Source: HGM05232 sp964646495 (GTDB lineage Bacteria; Bacteroidota; Bacteroidia; Bacteroidales; Muribaculaceae). Taken from it: a stretch of 8,636 nucleotides of DNA. The stretch is taken from contig CAZYEO010000096.1 of assembly GCA_964646495.1 (NCBI GenBank), forward strand, positions 1-8,636, written 5' to 3'. Made by a program: the position numbers and the translations under genes. The notes under the pieces are model-generated. The model had not been told where the DNA came from, did no database searches, and was given only the letters and a program-made list of their open reading frames with translations. Of the stretch, positions 1-7,736 are shown one piece after another (position 1 is the first letter of the stretch; every line of letters begins with the position of its first letter).

Positions 1-1453
1 ATTGAACTACAATGACAAATATAATAAATTTCGCTACCCATGGAGCCTTTACAAATAACTCTGATATACGATCATACCATCTACGCGGAATGGCATGGCT
101 TAATATGATTATTGTCATCAATATACACCATATTTTCCGTTCTTCAATAAAAGGGATTATATGACTAACGCTAAAATTATCAAAAATGTTTTGAATTATC
201 AAAACGGAATCGGTAAATGTGGCGGCTCGGAAAAAAACCCATAACAAGGAAACCATAGTCATGGTAATAATCCATGATAGCATTTTTACATACCAAGTGT
301 CAGGAATCTTATTAAGAATTGGCAAACATGCTTTATGCACAGCAAGCCCTACCCCATGCATTGCTCCCCAAAACACAAATTTCCAGGCTGCCCCATGCCA
401 TAAACCACCTATTAACATCGTAAGGAAGTTATTAAGGTAAGTACGGAATGTGCCGTGACGATTTCCACCCAACGGTATATATACATAATCGCGCAGCCAT
501 GAGGATAGCGAAATATGCCATCGTCGCCAAAATTCAGTAAGATTGCTTGATTGATATGGAAGATTGAAATTTATACCAAGATGAAATCCCATTATCATGG
601 CTAATCCTATAGCCATATCGGAATATCCTGAAAAATCACAATATATCTGCATGGTATACCCTATTACGCCCATTAAGGATTCAAATCCGGAATATCCGGT
701 AGGGCTACTGAATATCAAATCATTATACTGGGCTATGTAATCGGCAATCAATGCTTTCTTTATAATACCGAGAATTATAAGCCACAGTCCGGCAAAAATC
801 ATATTTGCAGTCGCCTTATTGTTCTTCTCAAGTTGCGGTAGGAAATAATCGGCTCTCACAATCGGACCTGCCACGAGTTGTGGAAAAAAAGATAAGAAAA
901 ATATATATTCCAACCATGTACGCGTAGGGGCTACCTTCTTTTTATATACATCAACAATGTAACTGATCGATTGGAAAGTATAAAATGATATTCCAACCGG
1001 TAGAATTATATCAAGAGGTTGAAAATTTTGTTGCACCATCGTATTCCAGTTCCAGAGGAAGAAATTGGCATATTTGAAGTATCCCAAAATACCCAATGCT
1101 AATATTATGGATGCCCAAAGATATAGCTTTTTAATTGCATTATTAGAGGTGCGCATCATAAGGTGCGACATTACCCAATCTACTATCGAGGTTCCCAATA
1201 GTAGTAGAAAAAATATGCCACTCGACTTATAATAAAAGAATAAACTGAAAGCTACCACAAAGGTAACCATTTGCCATTTACGCGATTTTACTAAGGAATA
1301 TAATGGTATAAAAAGCAGAAACAATACCCAAAACAATCCGCTGGAAAACAGCATGGGATTGGATGAATCATATTTGAGTAAATCAAAGAAATTAATTATT
1401 ATAGTCAAAATAGTATTACACCACTCCGGAAGTTCAAAGGAGAGTCCAGTCAT
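1..1453 (-). CDS. MBOAT-family membrane O-acyltransferase (AlgI/DltB-like), 3' end cut by window edge
   Basis: Translating the minus strand from the ATG at 1453-1451 gives 484 residues with no stop before the left edge. The protein is strongly hydrophobic with many membrane segments, for example about residues 35-55. Family landmarks appear in order: PVGISFYTFQSISY (152-165) followed by VDVY, FFPQLVAGPI (189-198), CDFSGYSDMA (272-281), FWRRWHISLSSWLRD (308-322) and GGLWHGAAW with the invariant histidine at about 353. These are hallmarks of the AlgI/DltB/PatA branch, which moves acyl groups, usually acetyl, across the inner membrane for transfer to an extracytoplasmic polymer. Relatives are roughly 470-520 residues long, so little is probably missing. 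The start lies 4 bases after the stop of the SGNH gene, so the two are probably co-transcribed and translationally coupled. The acceptor (exopolysaccharide, peptidoglycan or other glycan) cannot be told from sequence. Family assignment is firm; substrate is unknown. Confidence 0.93.
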   Translation of the reverse strand, partial: MTGLSFELPEWCNTILTIIINFFDLLKYDSSNPMLFSSGLFWVLFLLFIPLYSLVKSRKWQMVTFVVAFSLFFYYKSSGIFFLLLLGTSIVDWVMSHLMMRTSNNAIKKLYLWASIILALGILGYFKYANFFLWNWNTMVQQNFQPLDIILPVGISFYTFQSISYIVDVYKKKVAPTRTWLEYIFFLSFFPQLVAGPIVRADYFLPQLEKNNKATANMIFAGLWLIILGIIKKALIADYIAQYNDLIFSSPTGYSGFESLMGVIGYTMQIYCDFSGYSDMAIGLAMIMGFHLGINFNLPYQSSNLTEFWRRWHISLSSWLRDYVYIPLGGNRHGTFRTYLNNFLTMLIGGLWHGAAWKFVFWGAMHGVGLAVHKACLPILNKIPDTWYVKMLSWIITMTMVSLLWVFFRAATFTDSVLIIQNIFDNFSVSHIIPFIEERKIWCILMTIIILSHAIPRRWYDRISELFVKAPWVAKFIIFVIVVQ

Positions 1454-1457
1454 AGAA

Positions 1458-2264
1458 TTACTTTTTAGGTTGCAGAATGGTAGTTGAATTAGCTCTTGAT
1501 AATGATTCGGAAGGAATTTCAAGTTTAATAGGATGGGCGCCGTGCATATTATTCCAACGAACTACGCTGTCCATCCACACGATAGCAGAGCTACGGGTAG
1601 GATGAGCTCCATCTTTTGCTCTATCAAATTTCATTCCATTGGTAAGGAAAAATGTTCCGGGGGTAGATGCTTGTGCCACTAATTCATTTATACCGGTATC
1701 TTCTTTCCAGTTTGGAGGTCCAATCCATATATGCGGTATTGTTCCAATCTGGGATAGAATATTCGCAACATATTTTTTACGCTTAGTAGTTATATTTCTC
1801 ACAAATAATTCATTTGCTCCCAATGAAACCATTACAAAATCGGGGTGAAATTTTCGTATAAAATATTTCAAAGTATCACAACTTCCCCATGTTTCGGATG
1901 TAGAGCTATACCATATTACCGAATTTAATTTGTGTCCGTTTGCTTTAGCATATGCTGCCATTCTTGGGCTTAGACCTTCGAGCATTGAATCTCCTATAAA
2001 CAATATGGACTTGGGAGTGGTATCCATCGGTGCTCGCTCAAATTTTTCGGGAGTATTATCTTTTTGTGCAGATAATGGCAACTTTGAAATCTCATTTTCT
2101 ATATTTTGCCCCTCAGCCTCTATATCTTTTACTACACTGGCATATATGTCGGATCCTTTAAATTCCCACCCGAAAACATGAAATGTTTCAAATGTGGAAA
2201 GGCATGCAAATATGACAAAAGCTGATGTCAGCAAAAGCCATAATTGAGTGTAAGGTCTTTTCAT
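1458..2264 (-). CDS. Membrane-anchored SGNH/GDSL-fold hydrolase or acetyltransferase, partner of the MBOAT protein
   Basis: This 268-residue protein starts with a short basic stretch and one hydrophobic segment (about residues 8-29), which reads as an uncleaved signal anchor. A charged linker of about 50 residues follows. The SGNH signature is present: SILFIGDSM (86-94) with the probable nucleophile Ser93, SLGANE (147-152) carrying the block III Asn151, and DGAHPT (218-223) with the probable catalytic pair Asp218 and His221. The catalytic domain should therefore face the periplasm. In known systems (AlgI with AlgX/AlgJ, PatA with PatB) an SGNH-type protein works with an MBOAT protein to place or remove acetyl groups on a glycan. 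The MBOAT gene 4 bases downstream supports the same pairing. Whether it acts as transferase or esterase cannot be decided here. The ATG at 2264 is supported by the anchor immediately after it and by a promoter about 25 bases upstream. Confidence 0.88.
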   Translation of the reverse strand: MKRPYTQLWLLLTSAFVIFACLSTFETFHVFGWEFKGSDIYASVVKDIEAEGQNIENEISKLPLSAQKDNTPEKFERAPMDTTPKSILFIGDSMLEGLSPRMAAYAKANGHKLNSVIWYSSTSETWGSCDTLKYFIRKFHPDFVMVSLGANELFVRNITTKRKKYVANILSQIGTIPHIWIGPPNWKEDTGINELVAQASTPGTFFLTNGMKFDRAKDGAHPTRSSAIVWMDSVVRWNNMHGAHPIKLEIPSESLSRANSTTILQPKK

Positions 2265-2289
2265 CTGTCTTTAATTACAATTAATTTCA

Positions 2290-2320
2290 CAAAGTTAGTA
2301 ATGCTTCTATGTTATCGCAA
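2290..2320 (-). promoter_or_regulatory. Bacteroidota-type promoter for the SGNH-MBOAT unit
   Basis: On the minus strand TAACTTTG (2297-2290) matches the Bacteroidota -7 consensus TAnnTTTG exactly. A TTG (2320-2318) sits 20 bases upstream, at the usual -33 spacing. Transcription would begin near 2284, giving a leader of about 20 bases before the ATG at 2264. This makes the pair independent of the upstream threonine operon, in agreement with the terminator-like hairpin just before it. Confidence 0.7.
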
Positions 2321-2340
2321 TTTATCTAATTATTATTTTT

Positions 2341-2390
2341 ACAAAAGAAATCATGCCATGTTATTCGTTTTTCGATACAAGGCATGATTT
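2341..2390 (-). terminator. Probable terminator of the threonine operon
   Basis: A perfect 10-base inverted repeat, AAATCATGCC at 2348-2357 and GGCATGATTT at 2381-2390, surrounds a 23-base loop. The loop itself holds a smaller complementary pair (TCG 2365-2367 with CGA 2373-2375). On the minus strand the hairpin begins 21 bases after the thrC stop and runs into a T-rich stretch (TTTCTTTTGT). The plus strand also has a T-rich flank (TTTTTATTTAT), so it could stop antisense transcripts too. The long loop makes it less canonical than a textbook terminator. Confidence 0.6.
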
Positions 2391-2411
2391 TTATTTATAA
2401 TATTCTATATT

Positions 2412-3719
2412 CTAATCAATCGATAAAAGATATTTTTTGAAATGAGTAAATGATGGTGGCATCTTCACTGTTTGCTTCTTTCGATTCATAAATGCTTTAA
2501 GAGTAGCTGGAATCTCAATGTTTTCACCCAGTATATCATCGACCGTTTCTTTGAATTTTGCAGGGTGAGCAGTTTCGAGAAATATACCTGTTTCTCCCGG
2601 TTGTAAAAATTCGTTGATTGCTCTATAAGCCACGGCACCATGTGGGTCTAAGAGATATTTTTCATTCTTATATGTATCTCGTAGGGTATCTGCTATCTGA
2701 TCATCGGAATAAGATTTTGTATCTACATTCTTTTTCATATTCTCAATCGACCGATTGAATAACTCGTAGAAGCGTATGAAATTACTCGGATCACCCACAT
2801 CCATTGCATTGGCAATAGTGTGAACGGATGGTTGAGCCTTGTATTCATCATTGTTCATAAACTTCAAGAATGTATCATTGGCGTTAAGTGCTGCAATAAG
2901 TCGTTTTACCGGCAATCCCATCTCAATAGCTATTTTTGCTGCGGTTATATTTCCAAAATTACCACTTGGCACGGATATAACTATATTATCTATATTATGT
3001 CCCTTTTTAGCCAATTGTGCAACAGCATAGAAATAGTATATGGTTTGTGGGAGCAAACGCGCAATATTTATAGAATTAGCACTCGTAAGCAATAATTTTT
3101 CATTTAGCTCTTGATCTACAAAAGCACTCTTCACCATTGCTTGACAGTCATCAAACACACCACCAACCTCAATTGCTGTAATATTCTTACCCAAAGTAGT
3201 AAATTGATTCTCTTGCAATTGACTCACTTTTCCTTCAGGATATAATACTATTACTTTTACACCCGGCACCCCTAAGAAACCATTTGCAACTGCACTACCG
3301 GTATCGCCCGACGTAGCTGCAAGGACATAAACGGTTTTTGACGAATCTTGGCTTGTAAAATGTCCTAAAAGACGAGCCATGAATCGTGCACCAACATCCT
3401 TAAAAGCCAATGTAGGTCCATGAAAAAGTTCTAATGAATATACGTTATCTTTTACTTTTACCAATGGAATATCAAATGTGAGTGCATCATGCACAATCTC
3501 CTTTAATATTGCGGGTTCAATATCATCACCAAACAGATTATTGATTACCGCAAATGCAATATCATGCAAGGTCATGTTTTTAAGGTTATTGATAAAAGCT
3601 TTGGGAAGCATTGGAAACCGTTCTGGCATATACAACCCCTTATCGCTTGCTAAACCTCTCACAATGGCTTCTTTTAAGCCGGCATTTGGTGATTTGTGGT
3701 TGATACTGTAGTATTCCAT
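2412..3719 (-). CDS. thrC: Threonine synthase (PLP-dependent)
   Basis: The 435-residue product converts O-phosphohomoserine and water to L-threonine and phosphate in the cytoplasm, the last step of threonine synthesis. The PLP lysine is expected at Lys107 in FHGPTLAFKD (99-108). TSGDTGSA (136-143) and PSGNFGN (251-257) are the typical fold type II motifs, the latter being the glycine-rich phosphate-binding loop. The N-terminal region with DKGLYMPE (26-33) and the length fit the E. coli-like class of about 430 residues. The start ATG at 3719 gives the expected N-terminus, MEYYS. It lies 12 bases after the apgM-like gene, so it is the last gene of a three-gene operon. No internal damage or missing active-site residue was seen. 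Confidence 0.97.
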   Translation of the reverse strand: MEYYSINHKSPNAGLKEAIVRGLASDKGLYMPERFPMLPKAFINNLKNMTLHDIAFAVINNLFGDDIEPAILKEIVHDALTFDIPLVKVKDNVYSLELFHGPTLAFKDVGARFMARLLGHFTSQDSSKTVYVLAATSGDTGSAVANGFLGVPGVKVIVLYPEGKVSQLQENQFTTLGKNITAIEVGGVFDDCQAMVKSAFVDQELNEKLLLTSANSINIARLLPQTIYYFYAVAQLAKKGHNIDNIVISVPSGNFGNITAAKIAIEMGLPVKRLIAALNANDTFLKFMNNDEYKAQPSVHTIANAMDVGDPSNFIRFYELFNRSIENMKKNVDTKSYSDDQIADTLRDTYKNEKYLLDPHGAVAYRAINEFLQPGETGIFLETAHPAKFKETVDDILGENIEIPATLKAFMNRKKQTVKMPPSFTHFKKYLLSID

Positions 3720-3731
3720 AATATATTTGAA

Positions 3732-4943
3732 TTATTGATTAAATAATATTTTCATAAACTCATCTCTTTGCATATTGCCCAACATTCCGAATTGAGCCAT
3801 CTCTTCATCGTATCGTGGCACTCTGTCAGGTCGCGATCCCGGTCTGAATATCATCACCGGAACAGGAGCCGAGGTGTGAGTGCGATAACGGCATGGGGTT
3901 GGATGGTCGGGAAGTAATGCTATTGTGACAGGCTCCGACATTTTAAGAGTAGCCTCTACGATTGGCTTGCATATACGACTATCAAGATATTCTATAGCCT
4001 TGGTTTTCAACTTGTAATCGCCCTCATGTCCGGCTTCGTCGGTGGCTTCAACATGCAAAAACACAAAATCACAATCACCTTCAAGAGCATCAATAGCAGC
4101 CTTTGCCTTCCCTTCGTAGTTGGTGTCGGCAAGACCGGTTGCTCCATCTACTATCACCGGGGTGAGTCCGGCATACACACCAATTCCTCTTATCAAATCT
4201 ACTGCTGAGATTACAATACCATTCTTTATTCCATATTTTTCGGATAAAGTGGGCATAGATGGTTTATATCCGGGCGACCAAGGCCAAATACTATTTGCGG
4301 GGTCTTTGCCCTCTGCTATTCTTTTGAGATTAATAGGATGATTAGCAAGCAGCTCCTGCGATTTTAGTATTAACGCATTGATAAGATCAGCTGTGTCTTG
4401 TGCATCAGAGTTGGTAGCTGTTATCATCACTCGTTCAAATGGAGTACCGGGAACATCATGCGGAGGAGTGCAATGAAGTCTCTTATCAGCACCTTTTATT
4501 TTCAATAAATGGCGATAAGAAACACCGGGGAATAATCGAACCCTTTCGTCCTCGATATTGGATTGTAAGAAATTTATCAATTCGGTTGATTCATCGGTTG
4601 AAATATGTCCGGCAGAATGGTTTTTAATTTTCCCATTTTCTATACATATCAAATTGCATCGCATAGCCATCTCTCCGGGTAAAATATCGATACCCATACT
4701 TGCTGCTTCGAGCGATCCCCTACCCTCAAACACTTCCGATAGGTTATATCCCAAAAGTGAAAGATGAGCAATCTCGCTCCCGGGTTCATACCCATAGGGT
4801 ACTGTATTCAATAACCCCATACGCGAGTTAAACGCCAACCAATCAATTGTAGGTTTATTGGCGGCTTGCAATGGAGTTTTATCATCAAGCTCCGGAATTG
4901 GCTCATCTGCCATTCCATCACCTAATATTATTATATGCTTCAT
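3732..4943 (-). CDS. apgM: ApgM-type cofactor-independent phosphoglycerate mutase-like protein; likely the homoserine kinase-like member of the threonine operon
   Basis: This 403-residue protein belongs to the archaeal-type, cofactor-independent phosphoglycerate mutase family within the alkaline phosphatase superfamily. It opens with IIILGDGMAD (4-13), with metal ligand Asp9. EPGSEIAHLSLLGY (53-66) carries the expected nucleophile Ser56. The remaining metal ligands appear intact: Asp302 and His306 in HVEATDEAGHEGD, Asp346 and His347 in LLPDH, and His356 in RTHTSAPVPV. By family it could interconvert 2- and 3-phosphoglycerate. Its place between thrA and thrC, with gaps of 14 and 12 bases and no GHMP-type thrB in the operon, instead suggests it phosphorylates homoserine. 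Comparative genomics has already proposed this for Bacteroidota and other lineages. The family call is firm; the choice between mutase and homoserine kinase rests on context. Confidence 0.92.
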   Translation of the reverse strand: MKHIIILGDGMADEPIPELDDKTPLQAANKPTIDWLAFNSRMGLLNTVPYGYEPGSEIAHLSLLGYNLSEVFEGRGSLEAASMGIDILPGEMAMRCNLICIENGKIKNHSAGHISTDESTELINFLQSNIEDERVRLFPGVSYRHLLKIKGADKRLHCTPPHDVPGTPFERVMITATNSDAQDTADLINALILKSQELLANHPINLKRIAEGKDPANSIWPWSPGYKPSMPTLSEKYGIKNGIVISAVDLIRGIGVYAGLTPVIVDGATGLADTNYEGKAKAAIDALEGDCDFVFLHVEATDEAGHEGDYKLKTKAIEYLDSRICKPIVEATLKMSEPVTIALLPDHPTPCRYRTHTSAPVPVMIFRPGSRPDRVPRYDEEMAQFGMLGNMQRDEFMKILFNQ

Positions 4944-4957
4944 TTTTTATTTTAAAG

Positions 4958-7396
4958 TTATCGGATATTGGCAATGCTGATAATATCGGCAAATACTCCG
5001 GCGGCAGTTACTTCCGCTCCTGCTCCATATCCTTTTATTTCCATCGGATATTCCTTGTAACGTTCTGTTGTTATAAGAATTACGTTGTTGCTACCTTCCA
5101 AATCGTAGAATGGATGAGAGCTATCAACTTCTTGCAGTCCCACTGATGCTTCACCATCTTCGAGCGTGGCTACAAATCTAAAATGTTTATTATTAGCTTC
5201 AGCTATTTCACGCTTTTTTTCAAAGGTATCGTCAAGTTCTTTGATATTTACCATAAACTCTTCTGGCGTACCTTTAAAATATTTGTCAGGAATAAATAGA
5301 TTTCTTTTTACATCACTTTGTTCGACTTCATAACCTGCTTCACGTGCAAGAATTACAAGTTTGCGCACCACATCTTTACCGCTTAAATCCACACGAGGAT
5401 CCGGCTCGCTATATCCAGCTTCTTTAGCCATTTGAATAGCTTTGCTGAGGCGAATATCCCTGCTGAGAACATTGAATATATAATTCAATGTCCCGGAAAC
5501 AACTGCTTCAATTTTCAAAATCTTATCTCCGGAGTTTATCAAACTATTTATTGTATTGATAATCGGTAGCCCGGCTCCAACATTGGTTTCAAAAAGGAAT
5601 TTTACACCGCGTCGGCGTGCTATGCGTTTAAGGCTCTGATAATTGGAAAACTCCGATGACGCAGCTATTTTATTGGCAGCCACTACATTTACGTTATGCG
5701 CCAATAAAGTGGCATAAAGTGCAGCAATGTCGGCACTGGCAGTGCAATCTACAAAAACGGAATTAAATATATTCATCTTTAGCACCTCATCCTTTATAGT
5801 ATCGGCGGTGGCATCTAATTCTGAATTTTCCAATTCTTCATTAAAATTCTCTATATCTATTCCATCGCGATTGAAAACACATTTTCGGGAGTTTGCAATA
5901 CCCACAATATGTATCATCAAAGCGTTATTTTTAAGAAGATTTTCTTTTTGCTGTTTTATCTGAGTCAAAAGATCGTGTCCTACATTTCCTATTCCCACCA
6001 TAAAGAGATTGAGTACCTGTGTTTGCGATAAGAAGAATGAATCGTGAATAACGTTCAACGCTTTTCTAAGATTATCCAATCTTATAACAAATGATATGTT
6101 GGTTTCCGAAGCACCTTGAGCGCATGCAATTACATTGATACCGTTTCTACCCAGAGTATTGAAAAGCTTTCCGGCAATACCGGGAGTGTGCTTCATGTTC
6201 TCACCCACAATTGCCACAGTTGCTAAATCTTTTTCAGGATCTATTCCGCTTATCACTCCTGTGCCGAGTTCGGTAGCAAATTCCTCTTTCAATACATTAA
6301 CTGCTGTATCGGCATCGCAATTTTTTACGGCAAACGATGTATTGTGCTCCGATGACGCCTGCGACACCATAAACACACTCACTCCATTGCGAGCCAAAGC
6401 ATTGAATATTCTCGAATTTATACCGATCACTCCTACCATACCAAAACCGGTGAGAGTAATTAAACAAGTATCGTTAATTGAGGAAATACCCTTAATAGCC
6501 TTGCCCTCTGCATTAGGTTTTTCTTCCGAAATGAGAGTGCCGGGTGCTGAGGGGTTAAACGTATTTTTTATAAGAATCGGTATGTTTTTATGAAATACCG
6601 GATATATTGTTGGAGGATACACCACTTTGGCTCCGAAATTACATAATTCCATAGCTTCGATAAACGAAAGGTGATCTATAACATAAGCAGAGCTTATCAC
6701 TCGAGGATCGGCGGTCATGAATCCATCCACATCGGTCCATATTTCCAATTGTGTAGCATTCAATGCAGCTGCAATTATGGCAGCGGTATAATCGCTTCCG
6801 CCACGTCCCAAATTGGATATTTCACCTGTATCTCTATCAGTAGAAATAAATCCGGGAACAACTACAACTTTATTTTCATTCGACTCGAATGCCTTTTTCA
6901 CAAGTGAATCGGTGAGTTCTACATCTGCAATATGGCTATTAAATTGGCGTATTGTCTTGATGAAGTTACGTGAATCCATGTGCTTGGCATCATCAATTAT
7001 TCTGCTAATAATCACTGACGACAACCTTTCGCCATAACTTTCCACTATGTCAAGCGTACGCGACGATAAATCCTTAATTAAAGCAACTCCACGAAATATA
7101 TTACCAAGTTCTTCTAATAATGGATCGGTAATAGAACGCACATCGAGCTGTTTCTCTTGAGGCACTATTCCATCTATAACATTATTGTGACGTTCAACAA
7201 TATTGGCATAACTTTGAAGATAAGATATATCACCCTTTGAGGCATTCTTCGCAGTGCTAATCAATTGATCTGTTATTCCTCCAAGTGCAGATACTACCAC
7301 AACTACAGGTTCGTCACAATTTTCAACAATTTGTTTTACGTTGCTAAGGCTTTCTACAGTCCCAACAGAAGTCCCCCCAAATTTTAATACTTTCAT
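4958..7396 (-). CDS. thrA: Bifunctional aspartokinase / homoserine dehydrogenase
   Basis: This 812-residue fusion catalyses two steps of the aspartate pathway: phosphorylation of aspartate, and NAD(P)H reduction of aspartate semialdehyde to homoserine. The N-terminal kinase domain (about 1-290) opens with MKVLKFGGTSVG, including Lys5. It also has ESYGERLSS (119-127) and GRGGSDYTA (197-205). Two ACT-like regulatory segments follow, near 313-360 and 392-440, where threonine feedback would be expected. The dehydrogenase domain begins around 463 with the Rossmann motif GIGNVG (468-473). It continues with AANKIA (573-578, Lys576), ETNVGAGLPI (603-612), SGTLNYIFN (634-642) and GYSEPDPRVDLSGKDVVRK (661-679). 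Length and domain order match the E. coli ThrA type of about 820 residues. It is the first gene of the thrA-apgM-thrC operon, and no disruption is visible. Confidence 0.97.
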   Translation of the reverse strand: MKVLKFGGTSVGTVESLSNVKQIVENCDEPVVVVVSALGGITDQLISTAKNASKGDISYLQSYANIVERHNNVIDGIVPQEKQLDVRSITDPLLEELGNIFRGVALIKDLSSRTLDIVESYGERLSSVIISRIIDDAKHMDSRNFIKTIRQFNSHIADVELTDSLVKKAFESNENKVVVVPGFISTDRDTGEISNLGRGGSDYTAAIIAAALNATQLEIWTDVDGFMTADPRVISSAYVIDHLSFIEAMELCNFGAKVVYPPTIYPVFHKNIPILIKNTFNPSAPGTLISEEKPNAEGKAIKGISSINDTCLITLTGFGMVGVIGINSRIFNALARNGVSVFMVSQASSEHNTSFAVKNCDADTAVNVLKEEFATELGTGVISGIDPEKDLATVAIVGENMKHTPGIAGKLFNTLGRNGINVIACAQGASETNISFVIRLDNLRKALNVIHDSFFLSQTQVLNLFMVGIGNVGHDLLTQIKQQKENLLKNNALMIHIVGIANSRKCVFNRDGIDIENFNEELENSELDATADTIKDEVLKMNIFNSVFVDCTASADIAALYATLLAHNVNVVAANKIAASSEFSNYQSLKRIARRRGVKFLFETNVGAGLPIINTINSLINSGDKILKIEAVVSGTLNYIFNVLSRDIRLSKAIQMAKEAGYSEPDPRVDLSGKDVVRKLVILAREAGYEVEQSDVKRNLFIPDKYFKGTPEEFMVNIKELDDTFEKKREIAEANNKHFRFVATLEDGEASVGLQEVDSSHPFYDLEGSNNVILITTERYKEYPMEIKGYGAGAEVTAAGVFADIISIANIR

Positions 7397-7398
7397 TA

Positions 7399-7466
7399 TT
7401 ATCGCAAATATTTGATATTAACAGTGTTATGCATTTAAACTCAGTTATTTTTACACAATCTGAATT
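7399..7466 (-). promoter_or_regulatory. Putative thrA leader with an 11-residue mini-ORF and a dyad
   Basis: If transcription starts near 7466, the mRNA has a leader of about 70 bases. It contains an 11-codon frame, MHNTVNIKYLR, from 7434 to a stop at 7401-7399, only two bases before the thrA ATG. It also contains an 11-base dyad, TAACACTGTTA on the minus strand (7419-7429). The peptide has only one Thr and one Ile, so it does not resemble the classical threonine attenuator peptide. Its tight placement could still couple translation. A frame this short can easily arise by chance. Confidence 0.2.
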
Positions 7467-7472
7467 TTGGCG

Positions 7473-7480
7473 TAAAGTTA
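7473..7480 (-). promoter_or_regulatory. Putative -7 element of the threonine operon promoter
   Basis: The minus strand reads TAACTTTA, matching TAnnTTTG at all fixed positions but the last. No clear TTG is present at the -33 spacing. A dyad, TTTTTC-CC-GAAAAA (plus strand, 7486-7499), fills the spacer region and could be an operator. It is the best promoter candidate seen upstream of thrA, about 77 bases before the ATG. Confidence 0.4.
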
Positions 7481-7664
7481 ATAATTTTTTCCCGAAAAAG
7501 CATTGATATTTCAGTACTTGCATATTCTTTTTTTCATACTTCGCTTTTAGTGTTTATCAAAATATGATAGTTACCTGTTTTTCATATTTTTGCAGTATCC
7601 CGTTATCATTCCGGATAATATTCATAATAATAAAATAGCATAGCATAAGCCATAAATCGCTTGC

Positions 7665-7685
7665 AAAAACTGTATTTACACACAG
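7665..7685 (-). terminator. Short intrinsic terminator candidate after the DeoR-family gene
   Basis: On the minus strand CTGTGT (7685-7680), GTAA (7679-7676) and ATACAG (7675-7670) form a 6-base stem with one G-U pair. The loop is of GNRA type, and TTTTT follows directly (7669-7665). It lies about 51 bases after the regulator's stop codon. The layout is canonical, but the stem is short and AU-rich. Confidence 0.5.
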
Positions 7686-7736
7686 AATATATGCAATAAT
7701 CTAAGCTACTCCTATTATATTATGTACTCTACAGAA

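Larger units (their letters stand above)
7397..7736. other. 340-base intergenic region between the DeoR-family gene and thrA
   Basis: This AT-rich gap contains no convincing gene. It holds, from the right, a short terminator-like hairpin for the regulator gene, an unassigned stretch of about 160 bases, and the putative thrA promoter and leader. The longest minus-strand reading frames noted in the middle are about 15-22 codons (one runs 7625 to 7557) and have no supporting feature. On the plus strand TATTTTTG (7585-7592) resembles a -7 element, but it lacks a recognisable -33 partner and no plus-strand gene follows. Confidence 0.6.

Noticed and set aside
219..440. 73-residue plus-strand reading frame
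   Set aside because: It lies wholly inside the MBOAT gene read on the opposite strand, and its protein has no recognisable features.
4951..4958. TAACTTTA at the thrA stop, resembling a promoter element before apgM
   Set aside because: No TTG occurs at the -33 distance and the 14-base gap fits co-transcription; the match partly comes from the stop codon itself.
6135..6593. 152-residue plus-strand reading frame
   Set aside because: It is antisense to the ACT region of thrA, whose motifs are clear; its composition is that of a shadow frame.
7585..7592. Plus-strand TATTTTTG as a promoter for a plus-strand gene or small RNA
   Set aside because: There is no -33 partner at 19-21 bases and no plus-strand gene or clear structured RNA downstream.
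7557..7625. 22-residue minus-strand frame in the intergenic gap
   Set aside because: It is too short to distinguish from chance and has no clear ribosome-binding or promoter signal or recognisable peptide.
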